Of a DNA stretch of 64,000 nt, positions 1-12,339 are shown piece after piece; position 1 is the stretch's first letter, and each line of letters opens with the position of its first letter. Made by a program: the position numbers and the translations under genes. The notes below the pieces were generated by a model. The model made no database searches, was not told where the DNA came from, and saw nothing but the letters and a program-made list of their open reading frames with translations. The DNA is from Pontederia crassipes (Eukaryota; Streptophyta; Magnoliopsida; Commelinales; Pontederiaceae), in assembly GCA_030549335.1 (NCBI GenBank), contig CM060188.1:16619501-16683500 (forward strand), given 5' to 3'.

Positions 1-958
1 ATAATAGCTTAGGAATCCAAAAAAATAAGTTTGTAGTTTGAGGTTATATGTAAAAAATTATGATAGTTTAAGGTGGTTTATAAAAATAATCCTTTTCTTT
101 TTTCTTTAAGATTTTTTTCGATCAATATTTTTGTCCAATGCAATAACACGTCACGAATCTAATATTTGGACACAAAGGAAAAGGAAATTATTATAATTTT
201 GACAAGTTGAAATTCATGTTTATAATAATTTTATATTAAGTGTAACAAAAATATTTGATAAACCATGTTTATTGATTCAACTAGTAGTAAAATTAAGTTT
301 CAAGCGCTCGATGAAAATTAGTAGTTTTGGATTCAAATTTTAAAGTCATGGACAAGAAATAAATTATTAGTATTATATTTTTCAACTCTGCATTAGTCGC
401 TAGTAGTGTCAAAGGAGATTCAGCCCTCCCTCTACAGCAGGGGGCGACCCCCTCTTTTCTTGCCCACATCGGTGTATAATTTTTTTATTTTTTTAATTGA
501 TGTTAGAGGGGTATTTTTGACTTTTTATAAATAAAAAAAATTGAAAATAACAAAACAGTTGACAGAAGCCGACGGATGTAAAAAAATCATAATAGTTTAG
601 AGATCCAAAAAAATAAGTTTGTACTTTGAGATTATATGTAAAAATAGTATAGGGTGATTTATGAAAATAATCATTTTCTTTTTTTTTTCAAGATTTTTTT
701 TTCGATCAATGTTTTTGTCCAATGCAATAACACGTCACGAATCTAATATTTGGACGCAAAGGAAAAAGGAAATTATTATAATTTTGACAAGTTGAAATGC
801 ACGTTTGTAATAATTTTATATTAAGTGTAACAAAAATATTTGATAAACCATATTTATTGACTCAACTAGTAGCAAGTGCTCGATTGAAACTAGTAGTTTT
901 GGGTTCAAATTTTAAAGCCATGGACAAGAAATAAATTATTAGTATTATATTTTTCAAC
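1..958. repeat. Tandem duplication, 584-bp period, containing ends of a long-TIR element
   Basis: Bases 1-386 and about 586-958 are two diverged copies of the same sequence; for example a GATCAAT...TTTTGTCCAATG block occurs at 120 and again at 704. Each copy begins with the right terminus of the foldback/TIR family seen whole at 37108-37623 (AAAAAATAAGTTTGTA near the start, TTTATRAAAATAATC at the end), followed by the same non-element flank. The 387-585 spacer has the GC-rich motif and GTTGACRGAAG motif of the related element at 32710-33545. The window edge cuts the first copy. No gene is seen between 959 and 1260. Confidence 0.75.
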
Positions 959-1259
959 CTGAATCGACACTAAAAAAGTATGTATAAATATAATAGTTAA
1001 ATAAACATAAGTAGACATAAGTAGTAGTAGTAGTAGAACATTTTATTTTTTTAACATATAATCTTCTATCGTTTCATTCCACTCAAATTTATTCACAAAA
1101 AAAATGCCCTATAGATCTTTTACACTGAACAATGTAAAGGTGTCTTCATACAATTTGAGGAGGGTCCTCTTGAAAAATGCTCATATTAGCCATATTTAGC
1201 TCATCATTTAACTCAAAATGTCCGTGGCCAAAAAATAAGTTGTTATTTTATAAGCTCTG

Positions 1260-1384
1260 AACCTGAAGCCGCTTCGCGTTATCCTTTCTCTCTCCTTCCT
1301 TGCAACGTTAAATTTTTTCCGACGCCGACGACGCGATCGGAGACGTCCGGCTAGTCGGTCTCTCCTCAGTGCAACGAGTACGAG

Positions 1385-1439
<55 letters not shown>

Positions 1440-3549
1440 GGTCTTATCACTTCGATGCTTCTGAAGAAGACAAGTTCACAAAAATGCGAACGTTTTTTTT
1501 TTTTTTTTGCGGTTATTCTCCGGTCGAATCGTGTTTTAGCGCTCGTAGGGACAAGCTCAATTTACGGTGTAACATATGTAAAGATTGATCTGATTATCGT
1601 CCAACCCGGCCGGTTTAGTCAAAATGGAAAAGGAAAAAAATCGGTGGTTAATGTTGTGAAGCCCGGCCCTTGAATACCCGACTACACTACACTTGCCCTA
1701 GATCTCGCGACGTCTCCAAGCTCCAAGCGGCGGCGCGGCTCAGGCTTCAGCTAATCGGCGGCGACGGTGATCGACGGCGACAGCGAGCCCAGCAACTTGC
1801 TTCCTTACGAGTATTTTCGTCGCCGGTAGTCTCTATTTTCTATCTCTCACTTCTCGGGCTCTCTGAGTTCTGAATTCCGAAGAGGCGTGGGCCGCCATGC
1901 CCCGACTGCGCCGCGCCCTGGATGCCCGTGGCCGGGCGCGGCCCTGGACAGGGGCTGCCACAAACGCGTCCTGCTCGCCTGCGGCGATGCGAGTCCTGGC
2001 CGTCCCTTTGGAATGTTGCGTTTGATCATCTCCATCATCAGGATCCTCCTGGATTGACAATCGATACCTGTTTTGCATTTTTTTATATTTTTGAATGCTA
2101 TTGTAATAAACTTTGCACCTTGTGTGTGATGGCGTAGTCGATATTGCTTTACACTAGATCATTGAAAGGAGAACGATAAGAACTTTTTTTGTGGCCAAAT
2201 ATGAATGAATAGTCTGTATAGTAAGGATGAATTAATCAGGAACATCACAATGTAACTTCTGAAACCTTTCAGCGTCTTTAGGGGCTTACTATTTGATGGA
2301 TATAGTTCTTTTTACGCTGGCTGATTTGTATGAAATAGCTTTGCATCCTTTTAATTTCATTGTAAGTGTTTGGTGACAATGGAAATTTATCCTATCCTTT
2401 ACAGCAATTTCCCTTGTACTCTTTTCATTGTTTGCCAAGTTGGAAGGTCCCAATTGTGGAGGACTTAGAAAATGTAGGACTTAGCAACATATGTTTAGTT
2501 GTGCGTATTGAGAACAAAGCTTTCTTATGTACTCTGCATTTTTTTTTAAAATTTTTTTGAAACAATGTACTCTTGCATATTAACTGACACCACACATTCC
2601 TGAGTAATATATTTTGATTTTATGCATTTTGATCATATTTGTAAAACAGTACTGGACAATTTTAATGATCAGTAATTGTTCGTGGATCACATGTATCCAT
2701 TATGACTAAAGTACGTGTGTATTTTGATTTTATATTGTTTTGTATTGTCATCAGGCTCAATCATCTGGCTTAATCATTCGGACTGGTCAAACTTGACTGA
2801 AGACCAATCCGGGTCAATGTCCAGTCCAGGTCTTAAAACATTTCTCAAAACCCTTTACCCCCTTACGAAGGGTCGGAAAGTGAGCTTGACAATCTTGAGG
2901 CCTTCAACCTTATCCATCAAATATTCTTATGAATTTTTCTCGTTATATTGATTATATATTTGTTGATTTACCTTTGAGGGGAAAGATTGCCAGCTGGACC
3001 CTAATCTTGAGGCTTTCAACCTTATCCATGCAATCACAGAGGAGGGAGGGCAGAAAGGGGCACGTGACTCCCTTGTATCATCTATTCGTCGTTGGCCTTA
3101 GAAATTGAGATTAGGGTAATGGTGTGGGGGTAATCAGCAGTAGCAGAGGTGACATCCATGGAGGCAAGGATGGTGCCATTGGGCTGGGTAGGTTAAGGGA
3201 AGGCACCTGCAATGGGATCCAGCGGGAGGAGGGAATGAGAAAGGGGTGAGGGAGAATACGGTGTAAAAATAATGTGGAGTTTAATATAATGATTGTGTCC
3301 TAACTGCTGAGTGAATTTTAACTATAGATACTAAAGCCCAACAGCCTAATGGACATCACTGTTATCGTTTGCATAGATGTAAAAAAAATCATTGATACTT
3401 TTTCTCATTGACAAATTTCATGAGATATACACTGCGTATAGATTGGATTGACCAATTTTCTGCTTTCACACTTAAATGGCATGCAAGAATGTGGTTTGAT
3501 AATTCTTTCGAATTATTTTTTATGCAGGTAGATCCCGTTGCTTGCCAAT
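1260..3549 (+). promoter_or_regulatory. eRF1 promoter and 5' leader with probable leader intron
   Basis: This is the non-coding run before the eRF1 start codon. A GC-richer stretch with pyrimidine-rich patches and a long TC microsatellite spans about 1260-1870, typical of plant core promoters and leaders. A clear 3' splice site, TTTTTTATGCAG, ends at 3527, only 22 nt before the ATG. This implies a leader intron; a plausible donor is GCCG|GTAGTC with intron start at 1826, but the donor is uncertain and the transcription start is not visible. Within the intron a short phrase (CTTGAGGC-TTCAACCTTATCCAT) occurs twice, near 2893 and 3006. Nothing else is recognised. Confidence 0.5.
1389..1437. repeat. 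(TC)n microsatellite, about 24 units
   Basis: An uninterrupted TC dinucleotide run upstream of eRF1. It could lie in the promoter or the first leader exon, where such tracts are common in plants. Confidence 0.95.
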
Positions 3550-4857
3550 ATGGCTGATGGTCATGAGACCGATAAGAACATTGAGATTTGGAAGATAAAG
3601 AAACTAATCAAGGCATTGGAAGCTGCTAGGGGCAATGGTACGAGTATGATCTCCTTAATCATGCCACCCCGTGACCAAGTGTCACGAGTTACTAAGATGT
3701 TGGGTGATGAATATGGAACTGCCTCAAATATCAAGAGTAGAGTGAATAGGCAATCTGTGCTGGGTGCAATTACCTCTGCTCAACAGAGGTTGAAACTTTA
3801 TAACAAAGTTCCTCCGAATGGGTTAGTGTTATACACAGGAACTGTTGTCACTGAAGATGGTAAAGAAAAGAAAGTTACCATAGATTTTGAGCCATTCAAA
3901 CCCATTAATGCATCTCTCTATCTTTGTGATAATAAGTTTCATACCGAGGCATTAAATGAGCTTTTGGAATCTGATGATAAATTTGGTTTCATAGTTATGG
4001 ATGGAAATGGAACACTTTTTGGGACTTTAAGTGGAAATACTCGCGAGGTTCTCCACAAATTTACCGTTGATCTTCCAAAAAAGCATGGGAGAGGAGGACA
4101 ATCAGCATTGCGTTTTGCTCGTCTTCGAATGGAGAAGCGCCATAACTATGTGAGGAAAACTGCAGAACTTGCTACTCAATTCTTTATTAATCCTGCCACT
4201 AGTCAGCCAAATGTTGCTGGATTGATTTTGGCTGGTTCAGCTGATTTTAAAACTGAATTGAGCCAGTCTGACATGTTTGACCAACGTTTGCAAGCTAAAA
4301 TTATTAATGTGGTTGATGTGTCTTATGGTGGTGAGAATGGATTCAATCAGGCTATTGAATTATCGGCTGAGATTCTAGCGAATGTAAAATTCATACAAGA
4401 AAAGAAGTTAATTGGAAAGTACTTTGAGGAAATAAGCCAAGATACTGGAAAGTATGTGTTTAGCGTGGATGACACACTCAAAGCTCTTGAAATGGGCGCT
4501 GTGGAGACTTTGATCGTATGGGAAAATCTGGAGATCAACAGATATGTGCTTAAAAATGCTGCAACAAGTGAAATTATTATCAAGCATTTGAGTAAAGAAC
4601 AGGAAGCAGATCAGAGCAACTTTCGAGATCCTGCAACCTCTGCTGAACTGGAAGTGCAGGAGAAGATCTCTCTCCTGGAGTGGTTTGCAAATGAATACAA
4701 ACGATTTGGCTGCACCCTTGAATTTGTTACTAACAAATCTCAGGAAGGTTCACAGTTTTGCAGGGGCTTTGGTGGTATTGGTGGGATATTGCGTTATCAA
4801 CTTGATGTAAGAGCTTTTGATGAGCTGTCAGACGAGGAGTACAATGACTCTGATTAA
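3550..4857 (+). CDS. ERF1: Eukaryotic peptide chain release factor subunit 1 (eRF1)
   Basis: eRF1 reads all three stop codons in the ribosomal A site and triggers peptide release, working with eRF3 in the cytosol. The 435-residue product starts [19 protein letters not shown], as plant eRF1 does. The decoding-domain NIKS motif is at residues 60-63, the YxCxxxF stop-codon motif at 124-130, and the catalytic GGQ at 182-184 in the middle domain. The C-terminal domain ends in an acidic tail. The reading frame is open 12 nt further upstream through a TTG codon, but the ATG at 3550 matches the family start. The CDS has no introns, as usual for plant eRF1. It ends with TAA followed by G. It looks intact and full length (family about 435 residues). 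Identity is near certain from sequence alone. Confidence 0.98.
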   Translation: MADGHETDKNIEIWKIKKLIKALEAARGNGTSMISLIMPPRDQVSRVTKMLGDEYGTASNIKSRVNRQSVLGAITSAQQRLKLYNKVPPNGLVLYTGTVVTEDGKEKKVTIDFEPFKPINASLYLCDNKFHTEALNELLESDDKFGFIVMDGNGTLFGTLSGNTREVLHKFTVDLPKKHGRGGQSALRFARLRMEKRHNYVRKTAELATQFFINPATSQPNVAGLILAGSADFKTELSQSDMFDQRLQAKIINVVDVSYGGENGFNQAIELSAEILANVKFIQEKKLIGKYFEEISQDTGKYVFSVDDTLKALEMGAVETLIVWENLEINRYVLKNAATSEIIIKHLSKEQEADQSNFRDPATSAELEVQEKISLLEWFANEYKRFGCTLEFVTNKSQEGSQFCRGFGGIGGILRYQLDVRAFDELSDEEYNDSD

Positions 4858-5210
4858 GGATCAAGAAACTTGTTGGTGAACAGGGTACAGATGGAGTTGC
4901 TGGAAGCAAAATCAATTATTGGAATACCGATACTGGGATATGTGGATCTTTAAATTTTGTATTGATGGCGTGGAGTTGTTTTTGTCATTCCAAGAGCTGT
5001 TTATTTACTCGGTCTGGAAATTTGCACTGTATTTCTTAAGACATACTTATTTGAGACTCTGCTGGCACATCCAATCATGTTTTCAGTTTCATTTCTTTTC
5101 TGTTGTACCATGTGTGATTTCTAGCTTTCCATAGTCAATCATTATTTGCTGCAATGTTTATCATTTGCCCAATGAGAGAATTTTAGCATTCTGTAAGAAT
5201 AAACTGCATC
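4858..5210 (+). terminator. eRF1 3' UTR with candidate poly(A) signal
   Basis: A T-rich region follows the stop codon. An AATAAA hexamer lies at 5198-5203. The real cleavage site is unknown, and several AT-rich near-upstream elements could serve. Confidence 0.4.
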
Positions 5211-7440
5211 ATGTACTAAAGATGCCTTGCTATGGCATGCTTAAAATATAGATGCGCCATATAAGATGTTAGAAACATGGCTGTGCCAACTTTCCTGCCA
5301 AAGAAAATGATTGCAAATTGAGAGGTGACAAACTTGTAGCTTAGCTAAAATTATCTATTGGGTCTATCAACTTGTATTATTTTTGGTGCCCTCTTTCAAG
5401 GGATATGGATAGTATTAACTGTATATTTACATTATTGTGGTGTTTTTTAAAAAAATTAACCTAATCTTTTAGCCTCATTTTTTATTATTGTATCATATTG
5501 TTCGAAATGAGTGAAAATAGAACACACGAGGTACATGCAATTGGCTAATGTGTCCATGATCAAAATGGTATTTGAAACAGTGAATGATAGTTGGATGAAT
5601 GCTTATAGTTTTATAGGATCTTTTTGCTGTGTGCTATTTTTTTAAGTGATGCAAGCATGTACAACATGGGCGACACTGGAAAAGCACGATCTTCCAAAGT
5701 AGGTATTCCTACATGGGTGGCCTGTTCGCTGTGTTGCAAAAATGAGTTGCAATTTGAAGCCGTAGTGCACCATGTACTATACTTGTCATCCAGAAGAAAA
5801 TTATCATTTTGAAGGTTGCATTGGGCACATCTTATACGTGAGTCAGAATTTAACGTTAAACTGGTCCTCCAGCTTTCTGCTCAGCGATTTGCTACTTTTT
5901 ACGTAATATGAATTTAAAATTAGGCCTCTTTTCATCCTTATTAATTATGCACCTAAATTATAATAATTTCACATCAACTAGATATTTTTCCCTTTCTTTT
6001 CTTATCTTTTTAGTGATTTTTTTGAAATTTAATTTATTTTTTTATCTGCACAATCAACATTAGCACTCCAAATAATTCTGTTCACAATCAATACAAAACA
6101 ATTGAGTTAATATTTGTTGACTCCATAAAAATTGAAATTTATGCTTTGCATTCTTATTAAATCTTCTCAATATCCCTAATAATCTTTCTATTAAAAAATA
6201 ATTTTATTAATTGTAAAAGAAATGCCAAGATAATTTTATTGTGAAAAATAGTATTAGTAAGTTTACATACAAAATTTCATCATATGGTTTGTTTTCTTAA
6301 TTAGGTCTCCAGCTCAAATTGTCTTTCACATAAACACTGACATAAAATGAAATAAATAATCATCAACTTTCATCTCTGTCATGTCATCAGATCCAAAGTT
6401 ATTCATTCTAGAAAACATTTATTCCAAGACCCCACAAGTATTTATTTACCTGTTGGTTCTCGTTAAAAAACAAATAGAAGTGACAGATGAGCATGTCGAA
6501 TTCACTAGTAAAATCATCAATGAAAACACATTTATGGTGCTCTATGGATTTATCATGAGTCCTACCAATTACAGCAGACACATCGACATATCATTCTCAC
6601 AACCCACACCTAGTAGCAGTTACTTAAAAGAGACAACCACCAACTCTATTTTTCAGCTAATTAACAGGAGTTAAGATCGCAATAAAAGTCCTCCCTTTTG
6701 CAAGCAACTGTTTTTTTTTTCCAATTACAAAGTGACCCAATGATATATCACAGTAAAAGATTAAACTGAGGGTACCACTGCATTATGCTTCCGGCATTCG
6801 TGTTTTATATATGATTAACAAACAAAAATACCAATTTGTATGAAGTTAAAACAGAAAAGAATGACCACTCGCAGAAACTTCTCTTATTCAGTTTTTCCCC
6901 TTCCCAACTGCACAGAATTAGCTGCCCATACTTATGGCTGCTGAGAAGTTGGCGACATCAAAGGAGCTATTAATTGCCTTCACCTAATTCCAAATCCGAA
7001 CTAACTCTGCTGACAACGAGAAAGCCCACTCCTTTCCACCGCACTTCCCCAATTCCCACCACTCACTCCCAAAGTTTGAATCTTGGGGATGCCTCAGGCA
7101 CTGAACAGCGGCAGCGAGGGAGTACTTCCTTTTCCAAGAAAGCTTGAAGGCGTCCAACTACCCTCGTCCTCACCCGCAATGCCGGCTGTTGCATGCGGAC
7201 TTTGAGCTGCGTTTTGATGGCAGGCAGGATGAGGTGAAAGAAAGGAGGCAACTTTAACAAGAAAAGTTCGAATCTTTGGCAGTAGTTGGGGCGTGGGGGT
7301 GGATGACGAACAAACAGGGCGGCGTTTCCAATGGTATGATTGAGTACTCGAATGTACTTGTTTGGTGTTTGAATTGGTAAGAAACGGACTGGTTAAGAGC
7401 ATTCGTACGTTTTTGGCAATCTCATTAGTGCACACACACC
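5211..7440. other. Intergenic DNA between eRF1 and GPDHC1
   Basis: AT-rich intergenic sequence. I see no supported gene, RNA or transposon with recognisable ends. The open frames here have no family resemblance. The part after about 6900 becomes richer in GC and may include the distal GPDHC1 promoter. Confidence 0.5.
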
Positions 7441-7813
7441 AAAAAAAAAAAAGAAGTTTGCAGATTTGGTTGGGAACACCTTCCAGAGGAATAATGAAAG
7501 TTGAATGCGGATCTTGATAGGACGCTTGTGAGGCGTCATTAAGGAATTGTTAGGTTTCTCTTGGTGTGGCCGAGTGGTAGGAATAGCCAGCCAATCTGTC
7601 TACTTTTTTTTGAGAAAAAAACATAGCTTCCGTGTGATTGCAAAATTTTGCTTTGGATCTCCATCGAAAGAAGGCGGTGTTTAGATAGAAGCCCCCAAGA
7701 GGCGAGAAACCTAAATTTGTATCGAGCAAACTGTCCCGGGGAGAAATTTTTTCTGTGAATTGTCATTTCTCAATAATCTGTGCGTTTTTGTACTGTTTAC
7801 CATTTGAAAGAAG
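7441..7813 (+). promoter_or_regulatory. GPDHC1 proximal promoter and 5' leader
   Basis: This sequence leads to the ATG at 7814 (context AAAGAAGATGGTC, purine at -3 and G at +4, a good plant start context). No clear TATA box or leader intron could be fixed from sequence. An A-box-like phrase, GTGGCCGAGTGGTAG, sits at about 7565, but no tRNA fold or B box follows. Confidence 0.35.
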
Positions 7814-10800
7814 ATGGTCGGCACAATAGAAGTTACCAATGGTTCGGTTCATTTGAATGGATCTGTCCACAACTCCAATGGAGCGGAAGAAAAGCTTGAT
7901 GAGCTCCGTCGTCTTCTTGGAAAATCTGATGGTGACCTGTTGAAGATTGTGGGCGTAGGGGCAGGTGCTTGGGGCAGTGTGTTTGCTGCAGTGCTGCAGG
8001 ATGCTTATGGTCATCTACGTGAAAAGGTTCAAATAAGGATATGGCGTCGGCCCGGGAGAACGGTCGACAGGATGACTGCGGAGCATCTGTTTGAGGTAAT
8101 CAATTCGAGGGAGGATGTCTTGCGTCGATTGATTCGCAGATGTGCATACTTGAAGTATGTCGAGGGAAGACTGGGAGATAGAATTTTGTATGCAGATGAG
8201 ATACTGAAAGATGGATTCTGCCTAAACATGATTGACACACCACTTTGCCCTTTAAAAGTTGTGACTAATTTGCAGGAGGCTGTATGGGATGCAGATATTG
8301 TGGTCAATGGCTTGCCTTCCACGGAGACAAGAGAAGTATTTGAGGAGATCAGTAGATACTGGAAGGAGAGGATCACTGCTCCAATCATAATTTCACTTGC
8401 TAAGGGTATAGAGGCAGCTTTAGATCCTGTACCACGTATAATAACACCTACTCAGATGATAAAGAACGCAAGTAAGTTTTAATCTTTTCTTTGGCAAGTA
8501 TTTATAAATGTGCTCCTGTATATATTCTTTGAGCATAGGCTGTACTGTTGTTCTTATCAAACAGAGAACAAGGTCTTCTTTTTTTTGGGTTCTATTTTCA
8601 TTCATTATATCTTAGATTCACCAAACTTCATCTAAAGAACATAAAAAAAAGAACACAAGTGTCACTCTCCTTTTAATCAGACATGAAAATGGAATTGTTG
8701 GATTTGGAAATTATTTTTTATCCTAATATATTTCTATATGTAAAATGATAATGCCTACATCCTGGGAGATCTGATTGGATTATCATCTGAAAGACCAGAA
8801 GTATAAAATGACACATAGAATAGTGCTAAAAGCCTTGTTAATGATTTCTGTGTAAGCTTGACCAGTATTCAGTTTAATGCATTCGATCTTTCTTCTCATG
8901 GCTGGAAGTTCTCTTCCCTTATTCTTCAACATATTGATTTGATTGGGCAGCTGGAGTTCCAATTGAGAACATTCTTTATCTTGGTGGACCGAACATTGCA
9001 TCAGAGATTTATAATAAGGAATACGCTAATGCACGTATATGCGGAGCGGACAAGTGGAGAAAAGTTCTGGCGAAGTTCTTGCGGCAGCCTCATTTCATTG
9101 TGTGGGACAACAGTGATTTAGTTACCCATGAAGTGATGGGCGGGCTGAAGAATGTTTATGCTATTGGCGCTGGTAAATCTTTCCTTCTGGCAACTGTTTA
9201 TTATTCATTAAATAAGCATCTTTGCTCAGCTATAGTTTCTGGCTGCATTATTATCTGATACATCATATTATATATGGTCTTATATTTCACATATTTTGTT
9301 ACCATTTGCATAATGTTGTTTAGTGGCACATCTGCTTTTGATTTTCTAGTGTTCCTATGTTCAGTAACGGAAGTGATAGAACTAGCACCAAGTGTGACTT
9401 GTGGTTGGCATAGACTATTAGAAGGAAAAAATGTGGTTACAGGAAAAAAAATGAATTTTCCCAATGGGTATGATAATAAGAACTCTGCTTTTCAAACAAA
9501 TTTAAAAAAAAAACTAATTTTTTTATCAAGATGGAAAGGTCATCAAGATTCCTGATTTCAGATGTCACTATGAACTAGCAGATGACAAAGAAAAGATATC
9601 AATGTTTGTTAAAATGAAATAAAGGAAAATTTTACGAGTTATTAGTTGGGATAAGAAGAAAATCGTTGGTAACCAAAAAATCATTATTAGTTGGGAACGC
9701 AGTGATGCACCTCTCCACTCGAAAGCGTAAAGGTCACGAGTTCAAATTCCACCTTTGAGACTTATGCGCTTCTTTATTTTCAGCCTTTACTTTTCTTACA
9801 TTAGGTCCATGGACCTCCCTTTGTAATCGAAACAAAAACTCATTATTAGTTAAATTTACTGCTATGTCATAAAAATAAAGTGACCTTTAAACTGACTACA
9901 TATTGTTTAGTGGTATAAATGGAACATCCATTGGGTACTGATGTTGCCCAATAGTGTGATTGTAGGAATTACCATGTCTTCTTTCTAAGTGATGACAGTT
10001 TTTGTGTGACAAATTATTCTGTGGTTTCCCCATTCCATCATGCTTAGGTTTTATTTATGCACAATAATTTACTAATGTGTCAAATTACAATTTATCAATA
10101 AGAGATGTCATTTATCTGATAATTTTTTTTTCTGCAGGAATGGTAGCTGCTCTAACAAATGAGAGTGCAACAAGCAAGTCTGTTTACTTTGCGCATTGCA
10201 CATCTGAAATGATATTCATTACTCATCTGTTGGCTGAGCAGCCAGAAAAGCTCGCCGGTCCACTGCTAGCTGATACTTATGTGACCTTGCTGAAGGGTCG
10301 TAATGCATGGTATGGACAGATGTTGGCCAAGGGTGAGTTGAGTCCTGACATGGGTGATAGCATCAAGGGGAAAGGAATGATTCAGGTATGTTTCTTCATC
10401 CAATATGTTTGTGTTCATAAAATGTTCTTGATATGAATTTTGTAGTCTAGTTGTTCAGTTTAGTCTTGATTGTTAAGATCCTTAGCTTTGTGCTTGTCAA
10501 GACTATATGCCTGATTTGTTCATTCACTTGACAGGGTGTCTCTGCTGTTGGTGCATTTTATGAGCTTCTCAGTCAACCCAGTTTAAGTGTGCTGCATCCT
10601 GAGGAAAACAAGCCAGTTGCTCCTGCTGAGCTGTGCCCCATCCTTAAAACACTTTATAGGATACTAATAAAAAGGCACAGGCTGATTCTTTCATCTAATT
10701 GCTTATCTTACCCATTTGCTTATCTAAAAACTATACGACTTAGATACTTTGAAGTAATTTAGGGATGTAACAGTTATCGCCATATGCCAGTATCTTGTTT

Positions 10801-11085
10801 GAAGCTTTTATTACCTCCTCTTTATAACATAGTGTATATAAAGTGTCCATCAATTTGAGTTATTCTTATGCTCACATGAATTGTTCCATTCCACTAGAAG
10901 CCTACAGTTTTACTACTTCAAATAAAACTTTTTGCTTGAATATTGTATATGTGATTCATAGGGAATGCCCATCACAAGCTATTCTCCAAGCGTTAAGAGA
11001 TGAAACAATGAATGATCCTCGTGACAGAATCGAGATAGCCCAGAGCCATGCCTTCTACAGGTCATCACTTCTTGGCCAATCTTGA
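7814..11085 (+). CDS. GPDHC1: Glycerol-3-phosphate dehydrogenase (NAD+), cytosolic type
   Basis: The enzyme interconverts dihydroxyacetone phosphate and glycerol-3-phosphate with NAD(H). In plants the GPDHC1 type acts in the cytosol in the glycerol-3-phosphate shuttle that balances NADH/NAD+. Exons: 7814-8471, 8951-9172, 10138-10385, 10535-10674, 10962-11085; joined length 1392 nt, 463 residues, close to Arabidopsis GPDHC1 (462 by memory). The Rossmann motif GAGAWG is at residues 49-54 in [12 protein letters not shown]. Other family blocks are [39 protein letters not shown] and the C-terminal [14 protein letters not shown]. Introns 1-3 are GT-AG; intron 4 (10675-10961) starts with GC and is supported by exact frame and family length. 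Intron 2 hosts a SINE. The gene appears intact. Its downstream neighbour is the TPR-J gene. Confidence 0.96.
9693..9839 (+). mobile_element. tRNA-derived SINE in GPDHC1 intron 2
   Basis: A 147-bp insert is flanked by a perfect 12-bp duplication, TCATTATTAGTT, at 9681-9692 and 9840-9851. It contains a Pol III B-box-like phrase, GGTCACGAGTTCAAATTCC, at about 9732-9750 and an A-box-like phrase about 40 bp before it (GCAGTGATGCAC). This layout is typical of plant tRNA-derived SINEs (compare the Au family, from memory). The tail is A-rich (AACAAAAAC). It lies in sense orientation within the intron. Confidence 0.7.
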
Positions 11086-12339
11086 GAGTCATTTGCTGAT
11101 AATGAAGAATTAAATGGTTAGAGAAATGTCTTCCTTTCTATAATCACAATTAGTATTTCAAATTTGTTTTCCTTCGAACAAAATTCAAGTTTAATGATTT
11201 TCTCTTTGTGGACTTGATATCTAGGGTATAACTTCTTCAGTGATGAGTGATCATGTTGAGGTAAACGTTACCTCTTGGTCTGCAACTACTGTGTGCCAGC
11301 TTGAATCAATCTTTGTGATAGATCAACCCTCGGGAAATTCCCAATTACTAGAATTCCGTCAAAGATGTACACGGTCATCTGTACCCGTTTTCTTTTCTTC
11401 CCTCATTTTTCATTTTTCTCTTGTCTATGGCTATGCAGTGCCATTGCTTTTAGCCTGTAAAACATATTATGGACAATTGGTTTTTCTTTTTTATCGGTTG
11501 ATTCAATAGTCAAGTCATTTATCTTAGTTATGTGCTGATATGTTTCTTTATATTATGAATATATATATGCATTAAATCATTGTGCGAATAATTCATAGAA
11601 TCAACAATTCTTTAGTCAAGCAGTAGATTGGTTAAGTGACTCTCTTGAGATCTAATAACAGTATGAACTGCAATGAGCATTTATGTGATTTTTCCAAACA
11701 GCAATTCAGAGGATCACAATTACTACTTGTTGCATAAAAAGTGGGAGATAAACCTTGCACATATCATTTTTCCACCATATTATTATTATTATTATTATTA
11801 TTATTTACTTTGCATTATAGTTAACTGCAATAGATGAAGTTCTTGTTAAATTACTTGCAAGTTTCAGCTGCTCCTTTGTTATGGTGAACAGGAGATCTGC
11901 TAAAGACCAAAAGAGAGCTAAGGCCCTGTTTGGCTAAAAGTTATTTTAATCCATGAGTTTTAAAATTCTATAGTATGTCACTTTTAAAAAATGGCATACC
12001 ATAGAAAAAAAGTTAAAGAAAAGTTTCATTTGTTTGGAAGCAAAAAAGATTACCTTATTAAAAAGTTAAAGAAATAATGACTTGACAGTCTACTTTAATA
12101 TTTGTCCACTGGTGCCAATCCATGTCAAAAGAAAAAAAATTTCGAAGGTTTGACCTCCTATTTCTTTCACGGCAAAATATACTCTAAACTATGATATTTA
12201 ATTCCATCAAAATGATATCCAAACACTTACTTGTAGATATTTTTGTGGTAGGAAAACAAATTGCAGTTTTTTATCATTTCGTTACTTTTACTATGATGCA
12301 CGGGAAGCCTTCTTGTGAAGGCGTCTCCTTTGCCATTAC
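11086..12339. other. GPDHC1 3' flank and AT-rich intergenic DNA
   Basis: The first few hundred bases probably include the GPDHC1 3' UTR. A GGCCCTGTTTGGC phrase at about 11922 looks like the left end of a MITE, but no matching right end was found. An ATT trinucleotide run lies near 11780. No gene is seen. Confidence 0.4.

Noticed and set aside
3538-3549. Upstream extension of eRF1 from a TTG codon
   Set aside because: The family start is MAD..., encoded by the ATG at 3550, and the extra 12 nt lie in the leader after the acceptor site.
7550-7600. tRNA-like A box (GTGGCCGAGTGGTAG)
   Set aside because: No B box, anticodon stem or acceptor pairing was found nearby, so a tRNA gene is not supported.
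11922-12250. MITE suggested by GGCCCTGTTTGGC
   Set aside because: No inverted right end or target duplication was found, so it is mentioned only as a possible fragment.
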